DNA of 64,000 bases from positions 20,804,730-20,868,729 of the forward strand of contig CM032121.1 in assembly GCA_018894105.1 (NCBI GenBank), in the 5' to 3' direction. Below the pieces are notes generated by a model. It saw only the letters and a list, made by a program, of their open reading frames with translations, was not told the DNA's origin and searched no databases. Both the position numbers and the translations under genes were made by a program. Shown here in pieces: positions 46,076 to 57,401 of this stretch (positions within the stretch are counted from its first letter, which is position 1; every line of letters begins with the position of its first letter). Source of the DNA: Jacaranda mimosifolia. Lineage: Eukaryota; Streptophyta; Magnoliopsida; Lamiales; Bignoniaceae.

Positions 46076-46455
46076 TATCACCCAGACTAATTATGTGAAG
46101 GAATTACAAGATCGTAAAAGGAAGGATGGGGAAAAGGCGTGGTCTATGATGTTGACGTCATGGTGATAATTATGCTTGGAACCACCCCAACACTATTGAT
46201 AGCGCCATTTTCCTTTTTCTTAGTTGATTTATGATAAGTAGTTAGGATTTTCTTTCTCTTTCTGAAGTCCTATTTTTCCTTCAGTTAGATGTTATTTCCA
46301 TTTGGGTAAAGCAACCCGGTAGGAACGACACTTTCTATTTACTCTTTGATGATTTTAATGAGTTCTCCTTCATTTCATCTTAACTTAATTTGTAATTTGT
46401 CCAAAATAATGCCTTACGCAATGAGCCCCCAAAGAATATACTTGAACTTTTTTGG

Positions 46456-47030
46456 CATAAAGTCACTACAAAGCTTCTCATGGAGTATGTGGCAGTCGTG
46501 CATAAGCCTATCGTAAATCCTTCTCAGAGGTAAGTGGCAATACCTCTAATTAAATATTTTTAGCATAAATCCATTACATGGTTCCTCTGTGAGTACGTAG
46601 TAGATGTGCATCAGCCCATGTAAATCTTTCTTGGAGACAAATGGTAGCACCTCTAATTAAATATTCTTGGCAAAAATCTACAATTCAACTCCTTCAAGAG
46701 TATGTGGTAGCTAGGCATAAACCCATTATAAATCCTCCTCATATGTAAGTGGTAGCACCTTTATCATAATCATTTTAAAAGAAAACGACTATTCGGCTCC
46801 TTTGGAGTATGTGGTAGCCACACATAAGCCTATTGTAAATCCTCCCATGAGATAAGCAGCACCACCTCTATCTTAATCACTTTGGTGTTAACCTACTGTA
46901 TGGCTCCTCTAGACGTACATGATTGCCACACATAAGCCTACTATAATGCCCTAAAGGTCATATGGTTGCATCACTGAAACCCACTGTCTGGCCCCTCCGG
47001 GCGTACGTGGCCAACTCATCAAACCTCAAC
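46456..47030 (+). repeat. Imperfect tandem repeat, about 107 bp unit, five copies (G1)
   Basis: Units start near 46456, 46564, 46671, 46778 and 46886, with a partial sixth from about 46977. Each contains GGAGTATGTGGTAGCCACAC-like sequence, then ATAAGCCTATTGTAAATCC, then GGTAGCACCTCTAATTAAA. Divergence between copies is high. A shorter repeat with CCTCCTAAATGAGGCTCATA continues at 47031-47180. G4 has a related array at 56376-56720. Confidence 0.8.
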
Positions 47031-47180
47031 ATTAAGATCTCCTAAATGAGGCTCATAGCAAAACATTGTTGCTTTACTTAAAGTTTTTGTTAAGACCTCA
47101 CCAGCGAGGCTCATAGTCAAATTCAATCTAAATGACGAAGTATCATGATAGGACCTCCTAAATGAGGCTCATACTCGCAC

Positions 47181-49776
47181 ACCACATCACTTAATTGCAA
47201 ACAAACCTCTCGTGATGGGTTTCTGGTAAGGTTGACAAGAAAGGTTTAAACATTCCACTCACATATCAGGAATACGACCCTTGAAAACTATGCATTTGAC
47301 TAAGTGTATCAATAGGATGTAATAGGAAAAACTTCCTTAAGGAGAAAGGGAGCAAATATTCCTAAGATCAAAGCACGTAAACAAGCATTTGGCCAACACT
47401 TGGCCTAATGAAGAAAACTAAAGACGAATATAACTACTACTTATGTAAAAGAAACCGCAAAGTAATCCTAACTAAAGAATTCTCTGAGTTATTTGTAGAA
47501 ACATTAACTTATACTGAACATTCTAAGCAACTCCCAAAGTACAAAGTTTTGTCTCAATTGTTTCTTCATTTCCCAAGGGGGCAATTTATGCACGCCACTA
47601 GTCGACACTTAAATGACTATATTTGCTGAGATAATGTATAGTGAACGTTTAATGAAACCTAAAGACCGAGCATCCCAAATATCGAGTGCGCAGGCACCTA
47701 GATGCTTGCCTTAAGTGGGCAACCACTATGAAAAATAAAAGAACACAAGCACACAACAATACATAGATTACATTGCACAAGCACGAAAAATCATGAAAGA
47801 TAAGTCTTTCTAATGACTTAGGGGGAAAAAAAGAACAATAATACTTAAATCCCCACAACTAAGATGCAAAATTTGACAATACTGACATATGCAAATATCA
47901 ACCTATTTAGCATAGCTATCCCAAGAAAAGTAAGGGGACTTGTAAAACCACAACTATACCCCTCACAGAGGCTTGCCAAAGCACACTTCCAATAATGAGA
48001 TCATAAGTGAACCTAGTAGAATAACCTTTAGTGTACTAAGTGACGTCTTCACTGTAAGACCTCAAAAATCATGCAAAATGATGTAATGCAGCAGCACATC
48101 CCAAGGAGTCCATAATGAAATGCCTCTGCAAGAGACCTTAAGGGGCTCCCAGAGTAACTTGAAAAAGGTCATAAACAATTCTTAGAGTATGAACCTCCAT
48201 TAAAAATACTTAGCAATTCGCAAAAGTAGGATGCCACGACAAAAATAGCTAAGCCCTTGCATATCCTACAAACTCTGGCTTACCAAAGGAAATGACCTAA
48301 CATTCTTCAAAATCTAACTCCTCGAGAGTGAACGCGCAAGATTGAACTACCAACACAAATAAGAGCTCATGAATTTAGAAAATGTGATAAAATTGAATGA
48401 AGGACAACCCTCACAGTTCAAACAAAGTTAATCCTATCAGTCTTTCACAATAGAGATACCTACTTTGCAAGTGCTTAAACCAAAAGACAACAAGTTATCT
48501 TGAGAACTTATCTTGGCTACGAAAACAACCTCATAAGCTTAGAAAAAAATAACTAAATACTTCAAAGAATACAAAGGTCCACCAACGATCCTAAAGGATC
48601 TTTGAGACGAAAAGCTCCATGAAAGAACCTATCCCCATATGGAACACGAAGTGAGACATACTTCAACCTTATTGTGACTTAATTAGTCCTTGAACTTACA
48701 TCCATCGCACACTCAGTCACTACTAGATTTTAAGACTGCTAATTACATGAAGCAGAATAAACATAAATTTAAGTCTTTCGGAGAAAACCTACTTCTTGCA
48801 AATGTCAAAATATATCCTCTAAGATCCAAGACTTAACGGGGCCCATCCAAATGCACAATGAACAAAGTGCTATCCACATAAAAGTAAGAATGATTATTAA
48901 GATCATGATCGCTACTAACGATCCCGAAAGATCTCCCAAGCATAAAACATCCAAATGAAACTTTACAAATTGTTTATAGAGCGCGAACTCTTGAAGAATA
49001 TCCTCAATGTCCTCAGAGACATAAATCTTAGTCTCAAATTTTTTTTCCAATTCCGCCAAAAGAAATTAAGCTACTTTTGCTATTATCTAGCACTTGGACA
49101 ACCACATATTAGAAGAGGCACCAAGTGCCCAACTCAAGCGCCCAAGAGTGCACCAGACACCTAGCGAGTGCTCGAATTGAACGACATTTGCCTACCCCCC
49201 TGGAGCACTGCCGCTAGATGGCTAGCGACTCCTTAGCAGTAGCATTTCTGTTGTTGGCCCCTCTCTCTTTATATCGAACTTTGATTCAGGTTGGACCCCA
49301 ACTTGAATTCGGTCCTACTTTTCTTCTCTCGAGATATGAATAATAAATTTAATTGATCACCTTATAAAAATTCATTCAAAATAAACTAAGGTATGGTAAA
49401 AATTAAAATCTAGCCATATATATTTTCAACATGAAAGTAACTTTCCAAATTGAAAATAAGAGGACTTGATGATATGAGAGATTAAGTCTTCAAGGGTAAA
49501 AAAGTAAATACGAACTAAAAAGATCCAACTAATTGAATAAAAGGCCAGAGAGCTCAATTGAGTAAGCTTATCAAGAAAGACATCTAGACTCTAGTAGCTC
49601 AAAGCCTACTAAGATAAAAAAGACTATAAATACTAAACCCCAATGTCAAACTAAGAGGAAAATAATTTGCACAAAGTCGAGAACTAAGAACTCTCTCCAA
49701 CGCATTTCAAAGAAAACAAAACTCTAAAAATCGTGACTTCTAGAAATGATCCTAGCTCCATTTCAGAGTAGCATCA
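47181..49776 (+). mobile_element. 3' non-coding region and 3' LTR of G1
   Basis: No coding sequence is recognised in 2.6 kb. The last 300 bases align with the end of the 5' LTR and end GTAGCATCA at 49776. The LTR start within this stretch cannot be placed by eye. A GC-richer patch lies at 49110-49260 (CACCTAGCGAGTGCTCG). Confidence 0.5.
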
Positions 49777-50136
49777 TAATATTTAATGCATCTTTATTTT
49801 TGATACTGCTAAAGCTTTATTATAAGGATAATTTGGTAAATTGATTATAAAAGATAATAAGTCCAAAATTAGTTAAGTAAATGAGTCAAATAGCCCAAAA
49901 GACAAGCTAAGTCCATAAAGGGACAAAAAAACCCTAATAGGCCTAAGTTTACTGAGACTAAAAACTATAAAAACTGAGTTCCAAAGAGAAATTGGGCAGA
50001 AGAAATCATTTGAAAAAATTATCAAGGTCGAAGAATTTTCTAGAACATAAGATCTCTTTGTGCGCATTGTAGAGAAGACAAACTAACACTCTATTATTTT
50101 TTGGATATGACCTCGCTCCATTTCCAAGCAACATCA
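49777..50136 (+). mobile_element. LTR end of a second gypsy element, G2
   Basis: It abuts the G1 LTR end. It follows the same plan (AGGCCTAAGTTTACTGAGAC, then ACTATAAAAACTG, then CTCCATTTCCAAGCAACATCA) but differs from both G1 LTR ends. It ends CATCA just before a primer site. Its left part is missing or too diverged to recognise. Confidence 0.55.
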
Positions 50137-50160
50137 TTTTGGTGCCATTGATAGGAAACT
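50137..50160 (+). other. Primer binding site of G2
   Basis: TTTTGGTGCCATTGATAGGA resembles TTTGGCGCCGTTG, the complement of the tRNA-Asp 3' end used by many plant gypsy elements. Confidence 0.65.
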
Positions 50161-50177
50161 CAAAGGAATAAGATAAA

Positions 50178-52045
50178 ATGTTGGGGATACAGACGAGATC
50201 AAGAACTCGTGAACCTAGCAATCAAGTGACCCCAACATCGATGAATATGGAGGGTCACCAACGAGAAATATCATTTGGTCCAGTGCCAGATCCTATTTTC
50301 AACATGCAATCTATACCTGAAGAGACACCCATGCAACAGGCTCTCTACCTAGATAATCCGTTCTGCCTATCATACAAGAAGCGCTAAGGACTTGCTGGAT
50401 AATGCTACTGCCCCAGCTGCAGCAAAATCATTCGCCCAGTATGTTAAGGAGTGCAGCCCTCGAGAACCACAACAATCCTCCCATAGAAGTTGGGGGGCTT
50501 CATCCTCCTTGAAGAAATTTGAGTGAAGAGCTGACTTAGGACACGATGTTGCTCCCCTTTCTCTACCTTACCAAGGAGATACCTACTGTACCCTCTGAGC
50601 ATACCCCACTTGGCATGCACCAGTTTGTATGAGAGTTTATGCGCATTCGTTTATGCCATAACCATATGGAGAAGTAAGGAACTAATATAACCAACTGATC
50701 ATTGTTATCCCAAGGCATAATCTAGTCTCTACAACGATCCTAGCAGAAACACTCCCCTATTGGATAGAAGATAACCTAACCACCAAATTTTGATGGTACC
50801 ATAAACTTCCAAGAGCACCTGGACAACTTCTTGGCAAGGATGGAGTTGTATAGTCCAAATAAGACTACATACTATAAGCTCTTTTGCACCACTCTCACTA
50901 AGCACACCCTAACATAGTTCAATCAAATACCGTAGAATCTATTATCAAACAGGAAATACTGGCATAGCTTTCTTATCAAGATTTCTCCATCAACCACAAA
51001 CACCCCAAAGCGGTAGCTTGTCTATTCACTGCCAAGCAGCAGGATAGAGAATCCTTGAGGGCTTACCTCAGTCATTTCGTCCAAGTCGTCCATGAAATCC
51101 CTCATGTTAGCTAGGAGCTTCTTCACAGTATTATCTAGTAATAGTTAAAGCACCTCAAATTTTGTGATTTGGTTGCTAAAAATTGCATGCTACACTAGAG
51201 GAGCTCCTCAAGCACACTGAGAAGTATATTCACATAGAAAAAATTAAAATTCGTCAAGAAACTCCTCAGTACAAAACATGCAATGAGGAGAGTAACAATA
51301 ATTCAAAGAGACTGGATACATAATCTTTCTCATGTGCTTGCCACATAAACACTCTTACTATTTTGCAGATAGAAATCTTGGCAATAGCGTTACAACGGTC
51401 TGATTCAGCAACTGCAACAAAAAATTAAATTCTAGCCAAAACAAGACAAATGGTGCCACTTCTACCGTGCAGACGGGCACACCACGGGTGAGTGCTGTCA
51501 TTTTAAAAATGAAACCAAAATCTAGTATGTGGATAAAAAGACGTCTGACTCAAAGGAAGGCTCACATGTAGAAGAAAACAAGAGATGTAGACAAAGGTCG
51601 ATGACCACTCGGATCCCAAGGAGCGCTAATGCCCATAAGACCCCAACAATCTCCCCACAGTAGGAGCCATCTTGGTAATATCTAGAGGACTAGCCAAAGA
51701 AGACTACTACAATGCAAGAAAAGCTCTAGCATGAGCATTTAGGCAAGCATAAGGTCATGAAGTTGATCTAATCCTAGGAATATTCGAAGTGTGTCCACAT
51801 ACACCTCACATTACTTTTGGGAAAGAGGATACACTGCTTGGGAGATAAGGTCACAACAATGCACTTGTGATCTCGGCATCCCTTGTCAACTTCTAGGTTT
51901 AGAAGATACTAGTGGACAATGGCAATTCAATGGATATCTTATTGCATGTTGCATTCTTATAGCCCAGAATGGATAACGTATAGATGCAAAAGAAATATCT
52001 CCCCAGTGAGATTCATGAGCAACACCATAGAAGCACACGGAGGAA
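50178..52045 (+). pseudogene. G2 gag and protease remnant
   Basis: Gag starts at ATG 50178 (MLGIQTRSRTREPSNQV), homologous to the starts of G1 and G3. The capsid core near 50790-50930 includes EHLDNFLARMELYSPNKTTY. The C-terminal zinc-like segment near 51455-51510 reads WCHFYRADGHTTGECCHF and keeps the second Cys, which G1 has lost. A decayed protease follows near 51800-51980, and the match to G1 ends near 52045 (CACACGGAGG). There is no RT or integrase. Stops are frequent. Confidence 0.7.
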
Positions 52046-52264
52046 AGGGGGGGAGGATGTTGTTGACTCTCTCCCTAAGCACTTAGCTAATGAGGGCAAT
52101 AAAGATCATAAAATTCTTGATTGTGAAGACTTCATCTATGTACAATGTAATTTTGGGAAAGCAAACCTTGAATTTATTCCAAGATGCAATTTCTACATAC
52201 AATTTGAAGATGAATTTCCCTACACCAAATGGAATGGGAGAGGTGGTAGGTGCTAGGTGCTAGG
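52046..52264 (+). other. Unrecognised 0.2-kb segment with an open frame, between G2 and H
   Basis: Between the end of G2 homology and the start of the H leader lies a segment open in one frame (end of the frame at 51984-52256, stop 52254-52256). It reads GGEDVVDSLPKHLANEG and later NFYIQFEDEFPYTKWNG. I do not recognise a domain. Its right edge has a small tandem repeat, GGTGCTAGGTGCTAGGTG. It could be a captured gene piece, a part of G2 not present in G1, or filler from DNA repair. Confidence 0.35.
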
Positions 52265-53901
52265 TGTTTAAGTCGGACCAACCAATCAATCTTTAATTAG
52301 AAACCGTACTATGTCATTTCACGACTCGTGAGACATTGTTATTGGAAGTTTCAAGTCAAAATGCATCACATGCTAAGTAAGTAAGCATAGCTTTCCTCCA
52401 TAAACGTGACCCACAACTCATGAGACATCATGCAAATGTGTTAGCATCTATTGTCACAAACTATTGGTAGAAGACATGGATTAATTAAAACTCCTTTTAA
52501 TTTGTATCCATATTGACTTAATATTTTGAATGCACTTAAACTCCTCTAAGTGGAGGGATTTTCTTGCTTTGAATGATCTCATAAATTTTATCTTCTCTTA
52601 CTTAGGTTTTCTATAGGCTAACCATGCATTTCATGCTTCAATAAGATAAAGCATAAATAAGTAAATACACCTAGCATGCTCCTAGGGTGGGATGACCATG
52701 AGCCTTAACCAAGTAGTGCACTACTTAGTTGATTTTAAGTAGGTTGGTTAAATCTAGCTATTACATAAATATATTCTATACATTCATGGGTCTTCATGTC
52801 TCCTTGATTCCCTTGGCCTTCTTTGTCTCCTTGCAACATTTACAAGAGAAAAAAAAATCATCACTCCTAGTGATTCTACTCTCATAACATTTACAAGATA
52901 GAAAATTAAGAGGCATGCAAGCCCTTATTTAAAACAACTCTTTTTAACAACTTGAAACAAATAAAACCAATTTAAAGGCTCATGCTCATCCCCATAGATT
53001 CATCATCCATTCAACAATTAAATGAACAAAAAATTAGAATTGACATTCAATTCATCAAATTAAATGCTTATCTCATAAACAATTAATTAACTAGCAAAAA
53101 TAAGCATAACTCTTTATTCATCTCATTTTGCACCCAATTGAAGATTACCTTAAAGAAGACTCTAAAAGCATGTAAAAATGTCCAACATTGCTTTGAACAC
53201 TTACACAACATTTGTGCTTCAAAATAAGGATGAAACAATCAAGTTTGATACACCAAAATAGCACAAACATGAGCTATAGGGTGACCTTGGATAGGCCGCT
53301 ACCCAACTGGTCGGCTAGGCACGCAACGGGCATGACAAGGCTTGCCCAAGGTGGTGCCTAGCTGCTGCCAGCCAGGGTGGCAGCCCTGCCACAACTTGCA
53401 TCAGTCAATCGTTTAAGCACCGTTTTGTGTTTCCGCCACTCCAAATCATGTGGACACCTCCATAACATTATTTCATACAAAGTTTGACAAATTTTCAGAT
53501 TATAAATACCATTAAAAACTGGAAATTAAAGTGACCAAACATGCTTCAAGAAACAACTTTAAGTGAGAATCAATATCCTCCAAAAATCCTCAATTAGCTC
53601 CTACCCAATTGGATCCAAAAAAGACAAAAATACCTTAAGGCCAAATTAAACATGCAATATCAACATATAACATCATCCAATGATAAATCAACATCTAACA
53701 TAATCAACTATGAATCAAAATCATGCCAGCACATGAATCAACACTTAAATCACATATTAGCATATCTCAATTCATCAACAAATGAGCCACATGCAAAATA
53801 AACCAAACACTTAAATTCATCATTTGAATCAAGTATTTGGTGATTAGGATCAATTCATCACATGAATCGATCCACCAAAATCCAAATTAAAGCATGAATT
53901 A
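52265..53901 (-). other. Leader of element H (Angela-type copia), minus strand
   Basis: The reverse complement aligns with the leader of element B (8848 to about 10500). It has the CCTAGGAGCATACTAGG-like phrase near 52680, the GTAAATGTTATGAGAGTAG phrase near 52850-52890, and the GC-rich patch near 53290-53400. It stops at 52265, so gag and pol of H are missing. Confidence 0.75.
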
Positions 53902-53914
53902 GGCTCCGATACCA
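53902..53914 (-). other. Primer binding site of element H
   Basis: On the minus strand it reads TGGTATCGGAGCC, identical to the site of element B, two bases from the LTR end. Confidence 0.85.
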
Positions 53915-53916
53915 CT

Positions 53917-56111
53917 TGAAGGCAAGAGCAGGCCAAGGATCCATAATATAAAACCATAAAAAGGAAAAATATAACTTATCTACTTCACTCTGAAGATTTA
54001 ATCATGCTTATAATAAGGGTTTAGATCCAAAAAATTTACCTTTAAAGCTAAATCCAAAGGCAAGAGGAGAAAGACTCCAATGAACTCTTCAATGGAGCAA
54101 CTTGCGCAAAGCAGAAGCGATCAACAATTGAAGGCCTTACACAACTCCAAAAATCCTCAAATTTTTTAGAGAGAACCAAAACACACCAAGGTAGATGCTA
54201 TAAAATTTTTGTACAAATCAGAACTTCCAAAGTCCGTCAAATCTCCCACACAAATAGATAAATAGCAATAGTTCACCAAGGAGCAATAAGTCCCCCAAGT
54301 GTTAGACCTCTAATGTAATAATCCGCACACCCAAGGATAGCTCTAAATCAATCCCAAATCTTCTAGATAATGAGAGGATGAAGATGAGGGAGTGGTGTTT
54401 GGAGAGGAATTGGATAAGGAAAGAGTTTAGATAATGTGAACCTTCAACACATGAAAAATCACACTTTTTGAGGGGAAATGGGAATCTTGAGCGAAGACCA
54501 TCTAATGGCCTGCCACTTGGCAATTTATAGAGAATATGGTGCGATGCAAGTTGGAATCACACCTCCCATGCTAGTTGGCAACTCGCCAACTTGCATGTGA
54601 ATTTGAATTTCACATGCATTTGCTTTTAATTAGCATCTACATTTTATCTTATAAAATGTAATGCAAATTAACTCTAAATTAACTTCAAATGAACTCTTCA
54701 TTTGAATTTTTCCTCCAAAACCAAATTTTCATTTTAATTAAATTAACTCTTTAATTTAATTAATTGGTTTGACTTAACTCCTTAATCAATTAACTTAACT
54801 TTTTAAATTAACTTGACTACTTAATTGTCACATGAAACCAATTCAATTAACTCCTTAATTTAACTTGTCTAATTTAACCCTTTAAATTATTTTGATTAAT
54901 TTAACAATTAAATTAATCAAGCCAAGATAACCAAAAGTTAGTCAATTGAATTCTCTCCAAAACTGCCTAGATCCTTAGAAAATTCCTCCTATCAAGTAGA
55001 ACTTCCTTTAGACTTTTGTGTGTGACCTATTAAGTTCATCCATTCATTGGATATAGGCTACAACTCACTGTGATATTTTGAATATTAAAGTATTGACATT
55101 AGTTTAAACTCCTTTAAACTAATAACTCTTTCAATTAGTCTCCATTAATTAAAAGGTACCGAATCTCCATAGTCGATGTCTAGCAACAAGCCCATGAAGC
55201 CCAACTAATTGAATGAAAGGAATATGTCCTGATGAACCACTCTAGCTCTACGCTTACCATACAAATACAGTCCTTTCATCTCCTATCTCCCGAAAGAGGC
55301 CCAGGGCAAGATATTTGTCGGCTCCTGAATAGCCTTGATAACTATGTTTCTAATTCCAATGTTCGATTCCCCTTTATGACCTCATCTTTGGAAAACTCTT
55401 TTTCCAAATATCATGCTACTTTGCACAAGGATTTCTTGGAATCGATCATTATAGAATACATAGGAAATGCACTTACCCTTCACAATGATGAGGAGATGGA
55501 TCCCATCTTCGATCTCACAAACCTCCATGTCTAAGTAGCTCATACCTAATCTCAACCTAAATAACCGCTATGTGGTTGCTGAAGAGTCAAAGTATGAGGA
55601 CCTAATAGACTAGATTACCATTGATCCTCAAGTCAAAAGACTAATTATATGCACTAGCATAAGCTAGAAAAGTTGCCACTACCAACTTGCCACTCTAACT
55701 ATCTAGTAGATTCCCTGGGTAGGTATTCAGTGAACTTGATCTCTAACAGGCACCCACTAACATACATCCATCTCTAATATGGGTTGTTTATGAAATAGAG
55801 CAACATCCAACTCCTTCGAGTATGCATCGTTAGTACAAGTCTATCCGAATCTTAAATGCCTGTCTTTTAAGATTCTATGACTTGGAATATTTAAAATCAC
55901 AATCGTGTAAGACTTATTTCTTGATCACCACCGAGTGCATGACCAAGTTCTGTAATCATGTGTGATTTAGAGCTTTAACCAAATGCCAGTGAAGTAAAAT
56001 AAGCATTAGATGAAGATAGTCATTTTATTTGAATATCATTTAATTAAGATTATATCACAAGTGAAAAAGTTTACTTGCCAATCTAATTGGTTGTGGGGTA
56101 ATATTCCAACA
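53917..56111 (-). mobile_element. 5' LTR of element H (2195 bp)
   Basis: On the plus strand it runs from TGAAGGCAAGAGC to TATTCCAACA, the reverse complement of TGTTGGAATA...TTCA. It carries the family's TTAA-rich block (54720-54920) and the CTTTCATCTCCTATCTCC phrase near 55270. Right of it (56112 onward) is gypsy sequence. Confidence 0.9.
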
Positions 56112-57401
56112 ATGCACACGCTACAAGACACTCCTGATGATGACTAAAATATGTCGCTAGCGCCCCTGGTAATAAGTTACTTACTTTGGCTTATTTTCTA
56201 TTTTTACTCTTATCGTTAGTCTATTTTAGATTTGACTAAATCCTACCCATTCAGGGACAACACTTCTTTCTTACTTTTATCTCTTAAATAAATGCATGAT
56301 TTTTTGCATTCTTCACATTACATTATCTCTTCTATGATTTTAAGCTTTGCAGCTTTGATTAGGCAACATTTGAAAGCTTTTAAGCGTAATCCCATTTTAA
56401 GGCTTCTCGAGGAGAGAGAGGAGTACATGGTAGCCATCGAGTGTAATCCCACTATAGAATCCCTCCTAGGGTATGTGGTCACCAATGTAATTCTACTACA
56501 GAACCCCAGGGAGGTACGTGGTAGTCACTCTGGAAAATGACACTCACGTCTCATTTTAGGAATTCATGTCAACCTTTAAAAAAGCTTACATCAACTCCTC
56601 CCAAGAGTATATGGCAACCTCTAAAAAAACTCACTATTGGCTTCCCTCTAGAATATGTGGAAACCTTTGCAAAAGCCTATTATAGGCTTTTCCTAGGGTT
56701 ACATAGCAACCCCTCTTGATAAACTTGCCAAGAAGCACTTTAGGAGACACCTATGCAATCAAGTAGAAAGAAACCCAGCTTGAATTCTCATGAAGAGGAG
56801 GGTGGCAACATCTCCGTACTTAGAAAAAAGCATAAAAGAAATTCTTTAAGTCTATTGACTCGTTGACTTACTACGCACTTATTATGAATTGTCCCAAAGG
56901 CTCATGAACACATCTTTTTTGTCACAATACTTAAACTTTAATATTTGTCCAACTCAAGCACAGAAATAATTTTCCTCCCTTGGCGGACTTTGTTTTGCAT
57001 GAGGTGAACTAAATCTGATGAAAAGAAGGGCTCTATGTCTCCGTAATATAATTCCAATATATGTTACACTAACAACTACAATGGCTACTTTAAACTCATG
57101 AAACTTGCTCAAATGATCACACGAGTTCACCAAACTAACTTTCTAAGCCCCCAAGCAATCAACAACTACTTAAGTCTCAAATTACAAGTGCCTAGAATAA
57201 ATAGTCATTCAATTGATTAAGTACTCACATGAATGCAAAATGAGTAAAGTTACGAAACTTTATTGAAACCAAATGAAAAAGATAAAAAGATTCCAGCTAA
57301 CACTTGTCCTTCGGAAGTAAATAACAATGCAAAAGGAAAAACATGCTGAAGTAGTACTCAAAGTCCTAAACATAAACACTACTTGCTACCACTATCCTTA
57401 G
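56112..57401 (+). mobile_element. G4: gypsy 3' non-coding fragment
   Basis: Related to G1 from about 46190: GTCGCTAGCGCCCCTGGTAA matches the ATAGCGCCATTTTCC area, and CCCATTCAGGGACAACAC matches CCCGGTAGGAACGACAC. Then come short repeats. Read together with G1 it is a piece between pol and the 3' LTR. It is bounded on both sides by minus-strand Angela-type LTRs (H and I). No coding sequence is seen. Confidence 0.6.
56376..56720 (+). repeat. Imperfect tandem repeat, about 55-65 bp unit (G4)
   Basis: Repeated phrases are GTAATCCCACTATAGAATCC and GAGTACATGGTAGCCATC or variants (GGTATGTGGTCACC, GGTACGTGGTAGTC, GAGTATATGGCAACC, GAATATGTGGAAACC). They are related to the 107-bp units of G1 through the GAGTATGTGGTAGCC core. 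Confidence 0.7.

Larger units (their letters stand above)
43540..49776 (+). mobile_element. G1: Ty3/gypsy element of Tat-like type, internally deleted
   Basis: LTR end at 44088, primer site 44089-44110, gag from 44139, protease and linker to about 46075, then a direct passage to 3' untranslated repeats (46456 onward) and an LTR copy ending at 49776. The two LTR ends align over about 300 bases (GGTAAAAAAGTA near 43798 and 49496; ACTATAAATA near 43938 and 49623; CTCCATTTCAGAGTAGCATCA against TCCATTTTCAAGTAGCACCA). RT, RNase H and integrase are absent. The outer limits of the LTRs are uncertain. Confidence 0.65.

Noticed and set aside
49110..49260. GC-richer patch as a possible exon or CpG island
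   Set aside because: It lies within the presumed G1 3' LTR, has no long frame and its boundaries are not sharp.
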